The notes below the pieces were generated by a model, which saw only the letters and a program-made list of their open reading frames with translations, was not told the origin of the DNA and ran no database searches. Shown here piece after piece: positions 11,519 through 21,369 of a stretch of DNA of 64,000 nt. Location of the stretch: contig JABANN010000008.1 of NCBI GenBank assembly GCA_013115125.1, forward strand, positions 1 through 64,000, in the 5' to 3' direction. This DNA is from Perkinsus olseni. Taxonomy: Eukaryota > Perkinsozoa > Perkinsida. A program made the translations under genes and the position numbers. Within the stretch, counting starts at the first letter, position 1; each line of letters opens with the position of its first letter.

Positions 11519-11866
11519 ATGGGGTATGCGAGCTGTGATTCTGCAGCCTCGCAACCCTCCCCTCCGCCAGGCACCCAGGCTCAGCCTACACTGCACGCAC
11601 TTCTAGCAATTCTCATGCCACTCACCGCCCATGCGACTATCGAAGATGATTCAGTGGAATCCATCTGCCAAGTTTGGAGTCTCAATATGCCGGCTCTAAA
11701 CGACGCCGTGTGTATCCCTGAGTTCCACACTACTACGTCGACCCCACCATTCCACGAGGCTCCCCCCCCCACTTATCATAGGAAAATCATCCATCATCTT
11801 GTCCAGGCGACCCGAACAATCGGAAAATGGCTGCTGAAGGATGGTGCCGCTAAAGAAAGTTCATAG
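11519..11866 (+). CDS. Possible 115-residue protein, unrecognised
   Basis: An uninterrupted ATG-initiated frame of 115 codons in a region otherwise empty from 11.45 to 12.85 kb. It has a hydrophobic stretch LHALLAILMPLTAHA near residue 24 and a basic carboxy end IIHHLVQATRTIGKWLLKDG. No family recognised and no splice evidence; a chance frame remains quite possible. Confidence 0.25.
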   Translation: MGYASCDSAASQPSPPPGTQAQPTLHALLAILMPLTAHATIEDDSVESICQVWSLNMPALNDAVCIPEFHTTTSTPPFHEAPPPTYHRKIIHHLVQATRTIGKWLLKDGAAKESS

Positions 11867-12225
11867 GAATTAATGGACACTCCCAACTCAATGCTTCCAC
11901 AGTGGAAGTGCTGCTACGTTACTGGCAGACTCTCCGGCCATACGGCTGAGGTTTCGGGCGGGCCAGGGCGGAGGACTTGGGGAATCCGACGCGATACGAG
12001 CTTTGTCGAAACGACGAGGCGAGCGCCCAACTGACGAGCCTGTCACATTTCGACGATCAACTCTGTTCACTCAGTGGCGTGATCAACTCAGGCGTTGCTT
12101 GGACGGTGTGACAAACATCGAAGTGGGAGAGGAGCGGTACGATACTGAAACGAAGGAATTGTGAGTATTTCGCTCGAGTTTCTCTCGCAGGGAAACACGG
12201 CAGTGAGGGAGCTTGGTGCAAGTTG

Positions 12226-12275
12226 CAACCACTCGGTAGTGGTTGTAGCGCCCGTTGTACTGGGGAGTCCCCAGT
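12226..12275. repeat. Two short adjacent hairpins in an intergenic stretch
   Basis: CAACCACT/AGTGGTTG with a 4-nt loop (12226-12245) is followed by ACTGGGGA/TCCCCAGT with a 1-nt centre (12259-12275). The region 11.9-12.85 kb holds no gene I can support; these hairpins are the only structure seen. Confidence 0.5.
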
Positions 12276-12893
12276 GGGGACACTTCCCGTGTTGCATTGT
12301 GGCATGTGATTGATGTGCCGAAGATACGTTTTGCGGCCGCCTAGAGATGCTTCTCCATGCCGTTAGAGGTGGATGATAATCCTCAGAGGTTATGGTAGGT
12401 CACTAGCCTTATTTCAGCGCGTGTGCCGTCATTCATAGATTCAGTAGATCGTGGCATGCATACGGGTAGATAGGTAGGCTAGAGAAAATCCTCTTACCAT
12501 CGAGTACTTCGCCCGCGCCCGGTTGTGCGGTGTCTTCCGATTACGAAGGTTGTGGCCGTGGAATGATCCTCACCCTCGCAAGAAGGTCACTCAATGCGCG
12601 CTCCTCTTTGAGACACCTTCGCGGCACTCAGTCAAGGGACGGCAAGAGCTTCTCGCCGTGCATAGCAGCGAGTTGGTCAAGCAATATGTGAAGCGGTGGT
12701 AGGTATCACACTATCGCTTGGATCAGTTCCGATAGGCGGTAGCGTCGCATGAACAATTCCTGGTTCTGATACTTTAAAACTGACCGTGTGCCTTGTCCTA
12801 GGGAAGTAACGTTCAATTTCTTACGTTAAGAGGTGAGAATCTTTGGTTCGAAGCGAGGGTGATATTTGTTAGTAAGTTGCGTTGGTTATAAAC

Positions 12894-14998
12894 ATGGCCG
12901 TTTTCACCAATGAACTGAGGACGGTTCATCATCGTGTATTATGGGCGCTGGGGAAGGATAGTTGTACTGTGATGACAGAATCTCCCAAAAAGAGAGGTTC
13001 CGTCGTGAAGGAATCTTCCCATGCTTCGAAGGCCATGGGGGTGATTCTTCCTTGCATTGGGTATTTTATGGTACTAGCTTTTGGTCCAACAATCCTGAGG
13101 CGATGCGCAGTGGCTGCCGGACTCGATCTAAATGGTCATGGGTAAGAACTACTCGCTGCAATGCCTGCCAGTCGAGTGTCTTCTTCAGGACAACAGGAAA
13201 TGCTCTGGCGGACGCCGCGGGTGTGGTCCTCCTATTTTTGGTACTGGCTGAGGCTCCCTTGCCTGGTCCATTAGTTGTGACAGTAGCTGCCACACTTGCG
13301 TCCATTCCGATGCATGTAGGCGGGGACTTTCTGGTGGTCGAACCGGTCTGGTTTGCCTACAGGTTTACGGCACAGCAGTGAAGGCGATGCTCAGTTATGT
13401 TGACGAGTGGAGCTTCATGGTAATGGGCGGTGGAGAATCGGACGACTCTGTTCTTTTCGGTATCATACACGGCTGGCGTGCACGAGGGCCTGGTCCTTGG
13501 TCCTTTCATAACACGATTCGGTCGTCATGCTACGATCTTGTCGCAGGCATTTGTTGTTCCGTACACGATATGCTGTACATTCTGGCTGACGTCGACGGCC
13601 GCGTATGTAATTGAGTACTTTAACTTGTTCCCAGTGGAGGGAAGGATCATTCAGCCCCGTAGGAGACTGTTACCCGAGGATCCTAAGTTCCAAAAGTACG
13701 CTTCTCGATGGCGTCTAGTGAAGGCTGGATTCAGACTGCTCTCAGGCTGCTACGAGTATGCGCATTGAACACGATCGTACTGGTGCCCCTCATTGGTATG
13801 GGAAGCTTCTACCTGCAGCACTACCGAGACACCATCGGCTTGTACGTGGACATGGATCCTGAGAGGCTCCCGTCGAAGCTGGAAATAGCAGTGCAGATGA
13901 TGTAATAAGTAGCCACCTGGCCTCATTGTATGGCATGGTGACGTACTGCTTCGTCTATTCCGGCCGAGGGCTTGAGAGAAGCGCCCATGTTTTACAGCTT
14001 GTCGTGAGAACTCATAGTACCAGTTGATGATAATTCGCTGTGTCACTTGTGTGTGCGCGTGATGAGAATGAAGAGAGCTGGATCGCTGAGATTGGTTTCC
14101 TTGTCGTTGCCCAGTTACTTTATATTAGTCAACGAGTTCCTCTTCTTTTACGGTCACTGGTTATTCCACGCTAGTCCCTATCTATACAAGAAGATTCACA
14201 AGATGCATCACGAGTATCCAGCACCGAATGTATTCGCCTCACTGTAAGATCGTAAAGATTAATCGGCCAAGTATTCCTGTGCCACGAACGGTTGTTTATG
14301 AATGTTTGTTTACCCCTGGCCGGCACAATGACTTGGATATGTTTAGGTATTGCCACCCGTTGGAGTTGGTCATAGCGGATTTCGTTCCTCTCGGAGCTGG
14401 AGCTTTCTGTCTTGGCGCGCATTGCTGTAATACATGAGGGCTGGTCAATTGTTGCAACTGATGACTAGTATAGGAATACGACGATCGATTTGTAGAATAT
14501 TTTGGTCGCCCTTCGTTGGCGCGATGGAGGAGTTTTCGTGCTCTGAACAGCGCTTGCCGCTCGTAGGCTGCTCTCGAGTGACCGTTTCGGTGAAGCGTTT
14601 TCTCGGTTTCCCGCCTGTGGAGTGCAGCATCATCGGTCTACCTAGTTCCCTCCGTGACAATAACAACGACGTTTCCTCCTCAGCTACCTTCCTTCTGTGG
14701 TCGATTTATGCGGTGTTGGGGACAGAGGCTCATCACAGTGGCATACGGTAGTCTCTCAGTAGCTCGGTCTGTGCTGCGGCCTTTCGGGTGGGATCTCGAC
14801 CTTCGTGCAGGCAGGCGCACATAGTCGAAGTTGTAGCTCTGTGAAGCGGTGGAAGAGTGAATAGTTTGTTTTAGGTGGCCGTGGATTGTGTGGTTTGATC
14901 ATCAGCCTGATTTCCACGACTTTCATCATGAAAAGTTCCATGTCAACTACGGGAATATAGGATTCCTAGATAAAATGCATGGTAGCACCGGGGATTGA
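12894..14998 (+). CDS. Sterol desaturase / fatty acid hydroxylase superfamily enzyme
   Basis: Integral membrane di-iron oxygenase of the ER. Exons on the plus strand read GVILPCIGYFMVLAFGPTIL, AVVPYTICCTFW-type membrane segments, VIEYFNLFPVEGRIIQP, IVLVPLIGMGSFYLQHY, then the histidine boxes HWLFH, HKMHHEY, YCHPLEL, TEAHHSGIR and HDFHHEKFHVNYGNIG, as in C-4/C-5 sterol oxidases and alkane/fatty-acid hydroxylases. Ends FLDKMHGSTGD with TGA at 14996-14998. The family end is usually LDxLHGT, so the last four residues and stop come from an adjoining tRNA-like sequence, unless a further exon is spliced on. Start chosen as ATG 12894; a second ATG lies about 26 codons downstream. Several introns of 35-105 nt. 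Substrate is unknown: sterol, fatty acid or sphingoid base. Confidence 0.8.
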
Positions 14999-15062
14999 AC
15001 CTGTGCCGAAACACGCCTATCGATCTGTAGTCTGGTGCGTCCGCTGTTGAACTACTCGGTAG
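14970..15062 (-). other. tRNA-like sequence overlapping the end of the desaturase gene
   Basis: The minus strand has an A-box-like TAGTTCAACAGCGGACG and a B-box GGTTCAATCCC with T-arm CAGG..CCGG spaced as in a tRNA with an extended anticodon/variable region. Acceptor ends do not pair, so it looks like a pseudogene or SINE head. Its B-box overlaps the presumed stop codon of the desaturase. Confidence 0.5.
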
Positions 15063-15527
15063 GTACTGATGGTCTGTGGAGAGCCCATCTGGCTCAACTG
15101 AGGGCTTTACGGGAAAAGGAGGGGCCAGAGTCGGTGACCGCGTTAAATCGCTATTGTGACTAGCGATTCCCATGCATCAGAGTCTCATTGCGTACAGCAG
15201 GATTTGTCACTCGACGTCCAATGTCTACTTTTTTAAATTCCTTCATCTTGTGGTATCGGTGCACGCATGGCAGTCTTCGTCTGAATCATTCCAACGCCTA
15301 ACGCTAATGGAGTATGGATCCCCCAAGGTTCGAACCTGGGTGTTACTATTTCCAGTCCATTAGCGTTGTTGTGCACGAACTTTACGAGCTCAAGATGGTT
15401 ATTGTTGCGTCTTTCACACGAAGGGCAGGAGTGTCTAGTCGGTACCAAAGTGTGGGAAAAAGCACGGACTGTTCGCGTTCCCACAGCCCGTGAGTGAGCG
15501 AGTGGTGAGTGGCTGTAGTGGACTTGT

Positions 15528-15578
15528 GACTGTCGCTTATGTCTGGTTATGTCACATAACCAGACATAAGCGACAGTC
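15528..15578. repeat. Perfect 25-bp palindrome with a 1-nt centre
   Basis: Bases 15528-15552 (GACTGTCGCTTATGTCTGGT..) are followed by one C and then their exact reverse complement at 15554-15578, with no mismatch in 25 pairs. It lies 60 nt upstream of the cytochrome b5 ATG. Such a structure could form a cruciform or, if transcribed, a perfect hairpin in the 5' leader. Confidence 0.95.
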
Positions 15579-15638
15579 GAACTTATGTGGGTTTGGTGAT
15601 ATGACGTTCGAAGTTTTTTGCGACCTCCCATCCAAACG

Positions 15639-16164
15639 ATGCCGGCCTCCACAAAAACTAATCACGTAGATCAGAAGCAGAAGGATGAAACGGTGAAAGT
15701 GTACACTAAGGAAGAGGTTGAAGCCCACAATAAGAGCGATGACTGCTGGATCATAGTCCACGGTTCGGTGTATGACGTCACGGACTTCGTTGAGAGCCAT
15801 CCTGGCGGACCGGAGGTGAGGTATCTTTCTAGGCTGTCGAGGGGATGCTTGGTGATGTAGGTCATCACCACAATCAGCGGTGGGAACGTCACGGAGGATT
15901 TCGAGGAGATCGGGCATTCTGATGAAGCGAGAAGGCAGGCGAAGGCACATAGGATTGGGGTGTTGGAAGGATACGAAGAAGTACTACGGCCGGGATTTGA
16001 TCCGGGGACCCTCAGGGTGACGGTCTGATCGCTCAACCTTTCAGTCCAAGGGGATTCCTATGAACTCGGAGCTCGAATCAAGCGGCGGAGTCGTTGGCGT
16101 CGGAGTTCTTCCTGTCATTTTGATTGCTGGCGTAGCCTTCGTGGCCTACTATGTAGGAAGTTAG
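15639..16164 (+). CDS. Tail-anchored cytochrome b5
   Basis: Small ER haem protein that passes electrons to membrane oxygenases. ATG 15639 gives [50 protein letters not shown] (first haem His in HPGG); a 45-nt intron; [20 protein letters not shown] (second haem His in GHS), [20 protein letters not shown]; a 64-nt intron (15981-16044); then [18 protein letters not shown] and a single carboxy-terminal membrane helix [21 protein letters not shown] at 16162-16164. About 130 residues, normal for the family. The second intron is a tRNA-like sequence in antisense. It follows the desaturase/hydroxylase gene on the same strand, a natural redox partner. Confidence 0.88.
15981..16044 (-). other. Cytochrome b5 intron made of antisense tRNA-like sequence
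   Basis: The intron begins GTACTACGGCCGGGATTTGA and ends CTTTCAG; removing it restores the frame GYEE-SKGI. On the minus strand it reads CTGAAAGGTTGAGCGATC followed by the B-box-like GGATCAAATCCCGG preceded by GGGTCCCC, i.e. the variable loop and T-arm of a tRNA. It fills the intron from splice site to splice site. Confidence 0.7.
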
Positions 16165-16629
16165 TGGCCGTGTCATGGTTCACCTCTCCTCTCTCAGGTT
16201 ATGAGTGGCCACTGAGGCGGCCCTGACAGGAGCAGTGTAGTTTTATCTTAGAGTTTTTCGTGCATACGTAACGCGCCCCCATTAGTTTCTGAAGTTCATC
16301 ATGCTGTTACGACGCAGTCGGTCAATTCATTGAGGAGGGGAATTATAGATAGTGGTACCCTGAAAGTCTGACGCTCCTATACTGGGAGGGCCAGCCTTGC
16401 TTATTGGGAGCTGTTACGGTAACAGTGTTACCAGTGTGGCTGAGTAGAGTGGCCTGCGATGTCCTGAGCGGACTCCTCTCAGAGGAGCATTCTTGCAAGT
16501 TGTGCCCTCTCGTAGCGTGATCAACACGAGAACTGCTGGTGGTGGCCAGTGGTCGAGGGAGACTCGGTTGCCTCGACAGCCCAGCTTCTGCCTCATAGTT
16601 CTCTATGAATGGAGTAATGAGAACTTCTA

Positions 16630-17383
16630 GTTGTCTGCAGTAGTCGCTGTACTCATCATATGGATGCTGTCTAAATTCCTACAGCTGCCGGAGACCGTCT
16701 CGACTGGTAGACTCGACGTTCCTACGGTGAGTTTGAGATGCTCAGGACGCATCGGGGAGCCCGAACCGGTGCCTCGCCATCTGTGCATGCCTCTCCTAGG
16801 AGCTTACCAGTGAACTCACCACGCCATTTCTCGTTTAACCTCAGAAACCGCTCGGGACCGCCAGGAGGTCGGCAGTCAATACCGTTAGTCTATACACCGG
16901 CGGCCCAGAAGCAAGCGAGGGGCCCGGAAGGGACAGCTGCCTCGACTTTCTTGGTGAACGACGAGTGAAAGTCTGGACGATCTCTTCGCATGCGGATTCC
17001 ATAGATTGTGGACCGAGTTCGGCGAGGTCATCGGACGTTACACAGGTGGAAGCGGAGGCGGAACCTGAGCCGGAGGAGGTGCTACTGCCAAAAGCCTTTT
17101 GGACTCCGCCTTTTGGACGTGCGGGTTGACGGCGTCAACTCGTCGTCGTTGCATTGGGTCATGAGGCTGCCATCATACCGAGGCTACAGAGCCTCCGCGG
17201 TTGGTACGGACCTGATTCTTACAGGTAACGAGTCCCTCTTCCGTGCCTGCTAGCTCTGCGGAAGTTGACGTGACGGGTCTTGCACTGGCAGCAACTACAG
17301 CTAGCGTGTTGGTCAAGGGAGTGATCGCTAAGGGAGCGTTGCTCAATCCGAAGGCAAGAGGATTCTACGGGATTTCTCTGTGA
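16630..17383 (+). CDS. Possible spliced gene, unrecognised (exons uncertain)
   Basis: Open stretches include a membrane-like SAVVAVLIIWMLSKFLQLPE near 16631, an acidic run TQVEAEAEPEPEEVLLPKAF near 17040 and a last exon GLALAATTASVLVKGVIAKG..GFYGISL with TGA at 17381-17383. They are on the strand of the flanking genes and have coding-like composition, but I could not join them securely. They might instead be amino-terminal exons of the rhomboid gene that follows. Confidence 0.25.
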
Positions 17384-17568
17384 TATCTTGAAGGATGCCT
17401 AGCATTTGTATCCAGTTGGCATCCGTACCAACCATCGATCAGGTCTGTCACTCTATCATGCTTTGCGCTTCATCTGGTACCGTCTAGATTGAATATAATT
17501 ATGAGACCCCCCGGGGATGCGGTTCCTTCTCTTCTTTGAGCCTGTCGTTTCAGATCTTGCTGCTGTCG

Positions 17569-18720
17569 ATGACACCGGGTGGGCTTGGGCCGATGCGGTA
17601 CGTAGCTCCCCCGTCAATGATGCATAACGAGACCTTTGCGGAGCTCATATTCCCCGGCTTCGGCTCACGCAGTTTCATATGGCGCGTCTCGTGCCTCCAG
17701 GTGAGCTACTCTCGAGTTCCCGTTTTCCGCTATCGTGCCGGTCTCTGTCAGCTAATTGCGACAATGACAGGTCATGGGATATGGTCATGTGGCATCAGGT
17801 GCTCGAATTCATCTCGTCATTGGCCGTAGGACAGCAGAACGGCGCGCCGGCTACCTGCACCCTATTTTTGATGGGGGCAAGCTGGGGCCCGAGTATAGCA
17901 AAGTAGTGAACACTGAGCTTTGGTGTTCTCGACAGGTCTCTGGCAGGGGCGGACTTTGGCGACTAATCGCTCCGATGGGGCTGCACGCTAATATGCTGCA
18001 CCTCTTCGTAAGATCTTCCGGCTAAGGTCAACTGCGAGAATACGGCTGCCTTTCAGTTCAACATATTTTTCCAGCTGCGGATGGGCTTCGGTATGGAACG
18101 GCAGTTCGGATTCAAGAAATTCATGAGTCTATATATGCTTTGCGGGTGACTCCCTCCGCGGGGTTGCGTCTTTCGAAGTCTTGCACAGGAGTAACGGCGC
18201 CTCAGGCCGCGCCTGGTATCTTCCCTTGTTGCGCTAATTGGAGTCTTTCGGCTCAGGTTGGTCGGTAACTTGATATCGGTGGCAGTGGATCCTTTCAAGT
18301 TGGCAGTTGGTGCATCAACGGCAGGCTTCGGTCTGGTGGGAGTTTGGCTGGCTGAGATTGTGAGCCGGGGCCAGGAATCGTCTCAATCTATCTTTTCTGT
18401 ATTTCAGTTCCTGTCTTGGCACGTACTTGGACCTCACCGTGACCGCACTATGGTATGGGTTGCATTTGTCACTGTAGGGTGCATCGTAATGTCGACCATG
18501 CAGCCTAATATCGACATGTTCGGGCATTTTGGTAGAGCTGGGTACGGCTAAAATGGGGTTCTTCTTCCATGTGCACCTCGTGCTCAAACGTGCGCTCAGC
18601 GTTGGAGGAACTACGAGTGCCCGAATGGCGTCATCGGATGGTTGCTGCTGTTGTTCAAACAGACTCTTTCAAAATGGAGAGTGGGACTCCCTCCCAGTTG
18701 CCAATGTTATGATGTTCTAA
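17569..18720 (+). CDS. Rhomboid intramembrane serine protease
   Basis: Membrane serine protease. Plus-strand exons give ELIFPGFGSRSFIWRVSCLQ, TCTLFLMGASWGPSIAK, then joined across a 44-nt intron GGLWRLIAPMGLHANMLHLF (family WR..t.mflH...HL), NIFFQLRMGFGMERQFGFKK, FMSLYMLCG, LVGNLISVAVDPFKLAVGAS-TAGFGLVGVWLAEIV (GxS with the nucleophile Ser) and NIDMFGHFG (catalytic His). Order and spacing match apicomplexan-type ROM proteases. The usual GASG is GAST here. ATG 17569 is the first in the frame of the first exon. The exon after GHFG is not settled: two alternative joins are open, ending near 18715-18720. Rhomboids of parasites shed surface adhesins; that role is not shown here. Confidence 0.75.
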
Positions 18721-18845
18721 TACCTCTAGACGTCGTTTTCTGATGTTACTAGAGCTGTAACAGCAGTGAGAGCTCTGCTTCTGGAGGCTCCAGGCTCAAG
18801 TTGCTGTTGTGATCTGGATGATTCTGTACGCAACTAGTAGGTAGC

Positions 18846-18900
18846 GGCCAGTTTCACCCCGAGAGTCTGTCCGGGACATACTCTCGGGGTGAAACTGGTC
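18846..18900. repeat. Perfect inverted repeat, 19-21 bp stem with 13-nt loop
   Basis: CCAGTTTCACCCCGAGAGT at 18848-18866 is exactly complementary to 18880-18898; two more pairs (one G-T) extend it outward. The loop CTGTCCGGGACAT is itself partly self-complementary (GTCC/GGAC). It lies just downstream of the rhomboid gene. Confidence 0.93.
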
Positions 18901-19332
18901 GTCTCCTCAAGCTCGGATATCCGACTGAACAGTGAAAGACTACAGAGCGTTTCACCGCTAGCCACAATCTCGGTGTTGCCACTGCTTGCCAATACGTTTT
19001 CGTATACACGTTCGTTCGACGAACGCGATCGTTCTGCGGAGGCCGTTGGCAAAGCTCCTGCCGCTGGACGCTTTTGCGCAGTTCGCAGATGTGGACAGCA
19101 CTTCAACTCGCACGAACTCGCCGGTTCGGGCTTACCCGAGGGCGTGCTTCGTGGATTCCCGAAGAACAAGCACCCTTACAAAACCTCATCAGAGGAGGAC
19201 TCTTTGGCAGCTGGCGTGAAATATGTCAACGAGCAAGAAAGAGACCAAGTGAGGCGTCTCTTCGGAAAGGGCAACTACACATCAGACGGGCTGGGCAGAA
19301 GTCTTTATAAGGAGCTCTTATACCCTCCGTGA
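18889..19332 (+). CDS. Possible protein or 3' exon, unrecognised
   Basis: A 147-codon plus frame ending in TGA at 19330-19332 with a coding-like end EEDSLAAGVKYVNEQERDQV..RRLFGKGNYTSDGLGRSL. It opens with a GTG inside the hairpin at 18846-18900 and has no upstream ATG, so the true start must be internal or on another exon. Overlapping frames in both directions are also open here, which lowers confidence. No family recognised. Confidence 0.3.
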   Translation: MKLVVSSSSDIRLNSERLQSVSPLATISVLPLLANTFSYTRSFDERDRSAEAVGKAPAAGRFCAVRRCGQHFNSHELAGSGLPEGVLRGFPKNKHPYKTSSEEDSLAAGVKYVNEQERDQVRRLFGKGNYTSDGLGRSLYKELLYPP

Positions 19333-19515
19333 CTCAAGTATCGGTGGAGAGCACACCGAGTTTCGGCCCGGCTTGCTCTTCGATTGGGAAGTCAGTGACC
19401 GTGCCAACGCTGCTGATCGATGTGAACGCTCCTCGATCCCAGTCCTCCATCGCCATGTATTCAGCAATCCTAAGAGCTGAAGGCTTGCACGGCGGTCGGC
19501 CTCCCACACCATTTT

Positions 19516-19550
19516 TCGCAAGATCTATGGTTTAAGTATAGATCTTGCGA
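19516..19550. repeat. Perfect inverted repeat, 13-bp stem with 9-nt loop
   Basis: TCGCAAGATCTAT and ATAGATCTTGCGA are exact complements around GGTTTAAGT. It lies in an AT-richer stretch (19.52-19.80 kb) between two candidate genes and may mark a transcript end. Confidence 0.9.
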
Positions 19551-19809
19551 TTTAGTACTAAGCGAGGCGTTTGTCACCGCTGAATGGCATAGAATGCCTC
19601 AGATGATTTAAGAAATAAATGAGAAGTGTACGATTTCTCGCAGTACTCAAAACGAATGTGGTTAATCGTTCGCTTCTATCGACGATCACGAAGACGACGT
19701 GTATTTTGGGATGGTATGCTAGGATGAATGGATTTGACTCTGAGCGTGTCAAATCGGAACTGACGTATGAGACATTTGGCTAATAAACATTCGCTACCAA
19801 TAGATCAAT

Positions 19810-20521
19810 ATGCTTTTGAAGACCCTGTGGGCGCATGGTAGATGTTCCCAGCACGCCAGAAAGCGTCGCTTTGCAGCTCGCCAGCTCGCGTTACAACCAC
19901 GAGTTGTGGCGAGGGAAAAGATGCGAAGCACATTATGTGGCCATCTTCGTGGTCTTCTGCCGTATTATTCTTCACTTGGAGTGAGTCGTTTCATACACGA
20001 AAGTACTGCGTTTCATTCTTCTACGCACGTCAGCCTGGCGGCGTCAGAGGCAAATAACCTGCACCAACACGTTATCGATGGTCCGACCATCATGGTCGTT
20101 GTTATCGCTCTGCAAAGAGCCCCTTGTCATCCTTCGTTTGTTCACGCCGCAGTGATATTGTGATTTCAGGCGGTGCTCTGGCGGGCTTTCTTGCCGCTAC
20201 TATGATTAGCGACATGCCGGATCAATACAAGCCAAGGTGAGAGCAGACGTTCCTTTACGCGGTTGTGTCCGTTGTCATCAGCCACACTGAGCTATCAGCC
20301 GAGGTAGGAGTATGATTGTTTCTCGCTTGCAATAAGGTGGTATGATGCTGCCCGGGTGGGTTCTGGTATCGCTCTGGCCTCGCTGATCGGCATATGCGGA
20401 GCCAAAATCGGCCTGTACACCCCCACATGGTGAGGCTCGGTACGGGAGCCGAATGGCTGCGTACGCGGTGTTCCAGGCCTGTGCCCGACTGCGGCAGTTT
20501 GCTGACTCCTCACAAGTGGTA
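19810..20521 (+). CDS. Small membrane protein, unrecognised (exons partly resolved)
   Basis: Two exons join cleanly: GGALAGFLAATMISDMPDQY-KPR with RWYDAARVGSGIALASLIGI-CGAKIGLYTPT; the intron between them (GTGAGAGC..AATAAG) leaves a correct phase. A third intron leads to LLTPHKW and TAG at 20519-20521. Gly/Ala-rich hydrophobic segments suggest two membrane helices separated by a short polar loop. Upstream frames (ALQLASSRYNHELWRGKR and AHYVAIFVVFCRIILH) may be the amino-terminal exon. Family not recognised. From 20.5 to 21.3 kb I see no securely joined exon, only a CTT microsatellite at 20819-20840. Confidence 0.4.
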
Positions 20522-21369
20522 GCGACGTCCTACGTCCACCAGGATGGCTCAGCTCCGATCCCGAACTATGTATCGTATCGATTCACAATCATGTATGAGT
20601 ATTTGATTTGAAGCTATTGTGGGCTTGGGTTTTGTGGAATTCTCGGTCGACGAGGGGAGCCGATGCTTGTAACCTATCTCGGCAGCTCACGCGTCACGCA
20701 GGGAACGTAGAGTTACCTCAGGCGGAAGCGCTACGTCCCCTTTGACTTGGCCCATTCTCCCGTCCGACTCTGTGGAAAATTAAAAACCAACAGTATATAT
20801 GTACTCCATTGCGATACTTCTTCTTCTTCTTCTTCTTCATCTTGGCTCACTGGCTCCATTGCGATACAAATCGGTCTATTTTACGGACAGCCATGCTTCT
20901 GGGATGAAGGCCGTTGGGATCATGGGCAACGGGCCCGTATCGGTCACGGGCAGGGCAGGACCTTGACTTCCGGCATCGACATTCAGGAACTCTCGTTAAG
21001 ACGGGCCTGGGGACCACTTTTTAGAACTTGGCCGGTAGGGCTCACGCTGTTTCATGGCACTCCTGGTGCGACGGCAACTACGTCGTCTACCGCGGAAGTT
21101 GGCAACAGCGAGCTACTGCACATCTGCGTTCAGCTACCCTCTTGGAACAAAGGTGAGAAGCCCTCTGACTGATCTTACAGTGCCGGAGGAAGTCAATCGA
21201 AGCAAGGTCTCTCTCGAAAGGTGTTGCCTGACTATCAGCGGCTGGGTGAGGCAGCGGTCCCTAGACATGCCGGCATCATCGTTGCAGATGCGACGTGAGT
21301 CATACGAGTGACAGCTCTGCTACTAGGCTAGGTCTTTCTTCGAATGTGAAAGTCGAGCTTAGGGCTCTT

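Noticed and set aside
12057-12305. Three overlapping minus frames of 66-82 codons
   Set aside because: All three frames of the same strand are open together and contain hairpins; no coding signature.
15318-15362. Another tRNA-like piece (AGGTTCGAACCTTGG)
   Set aside because: The B-box core is a short self-complementary word with mismatched last base, and no A-box is visible; too weak to list as an element.
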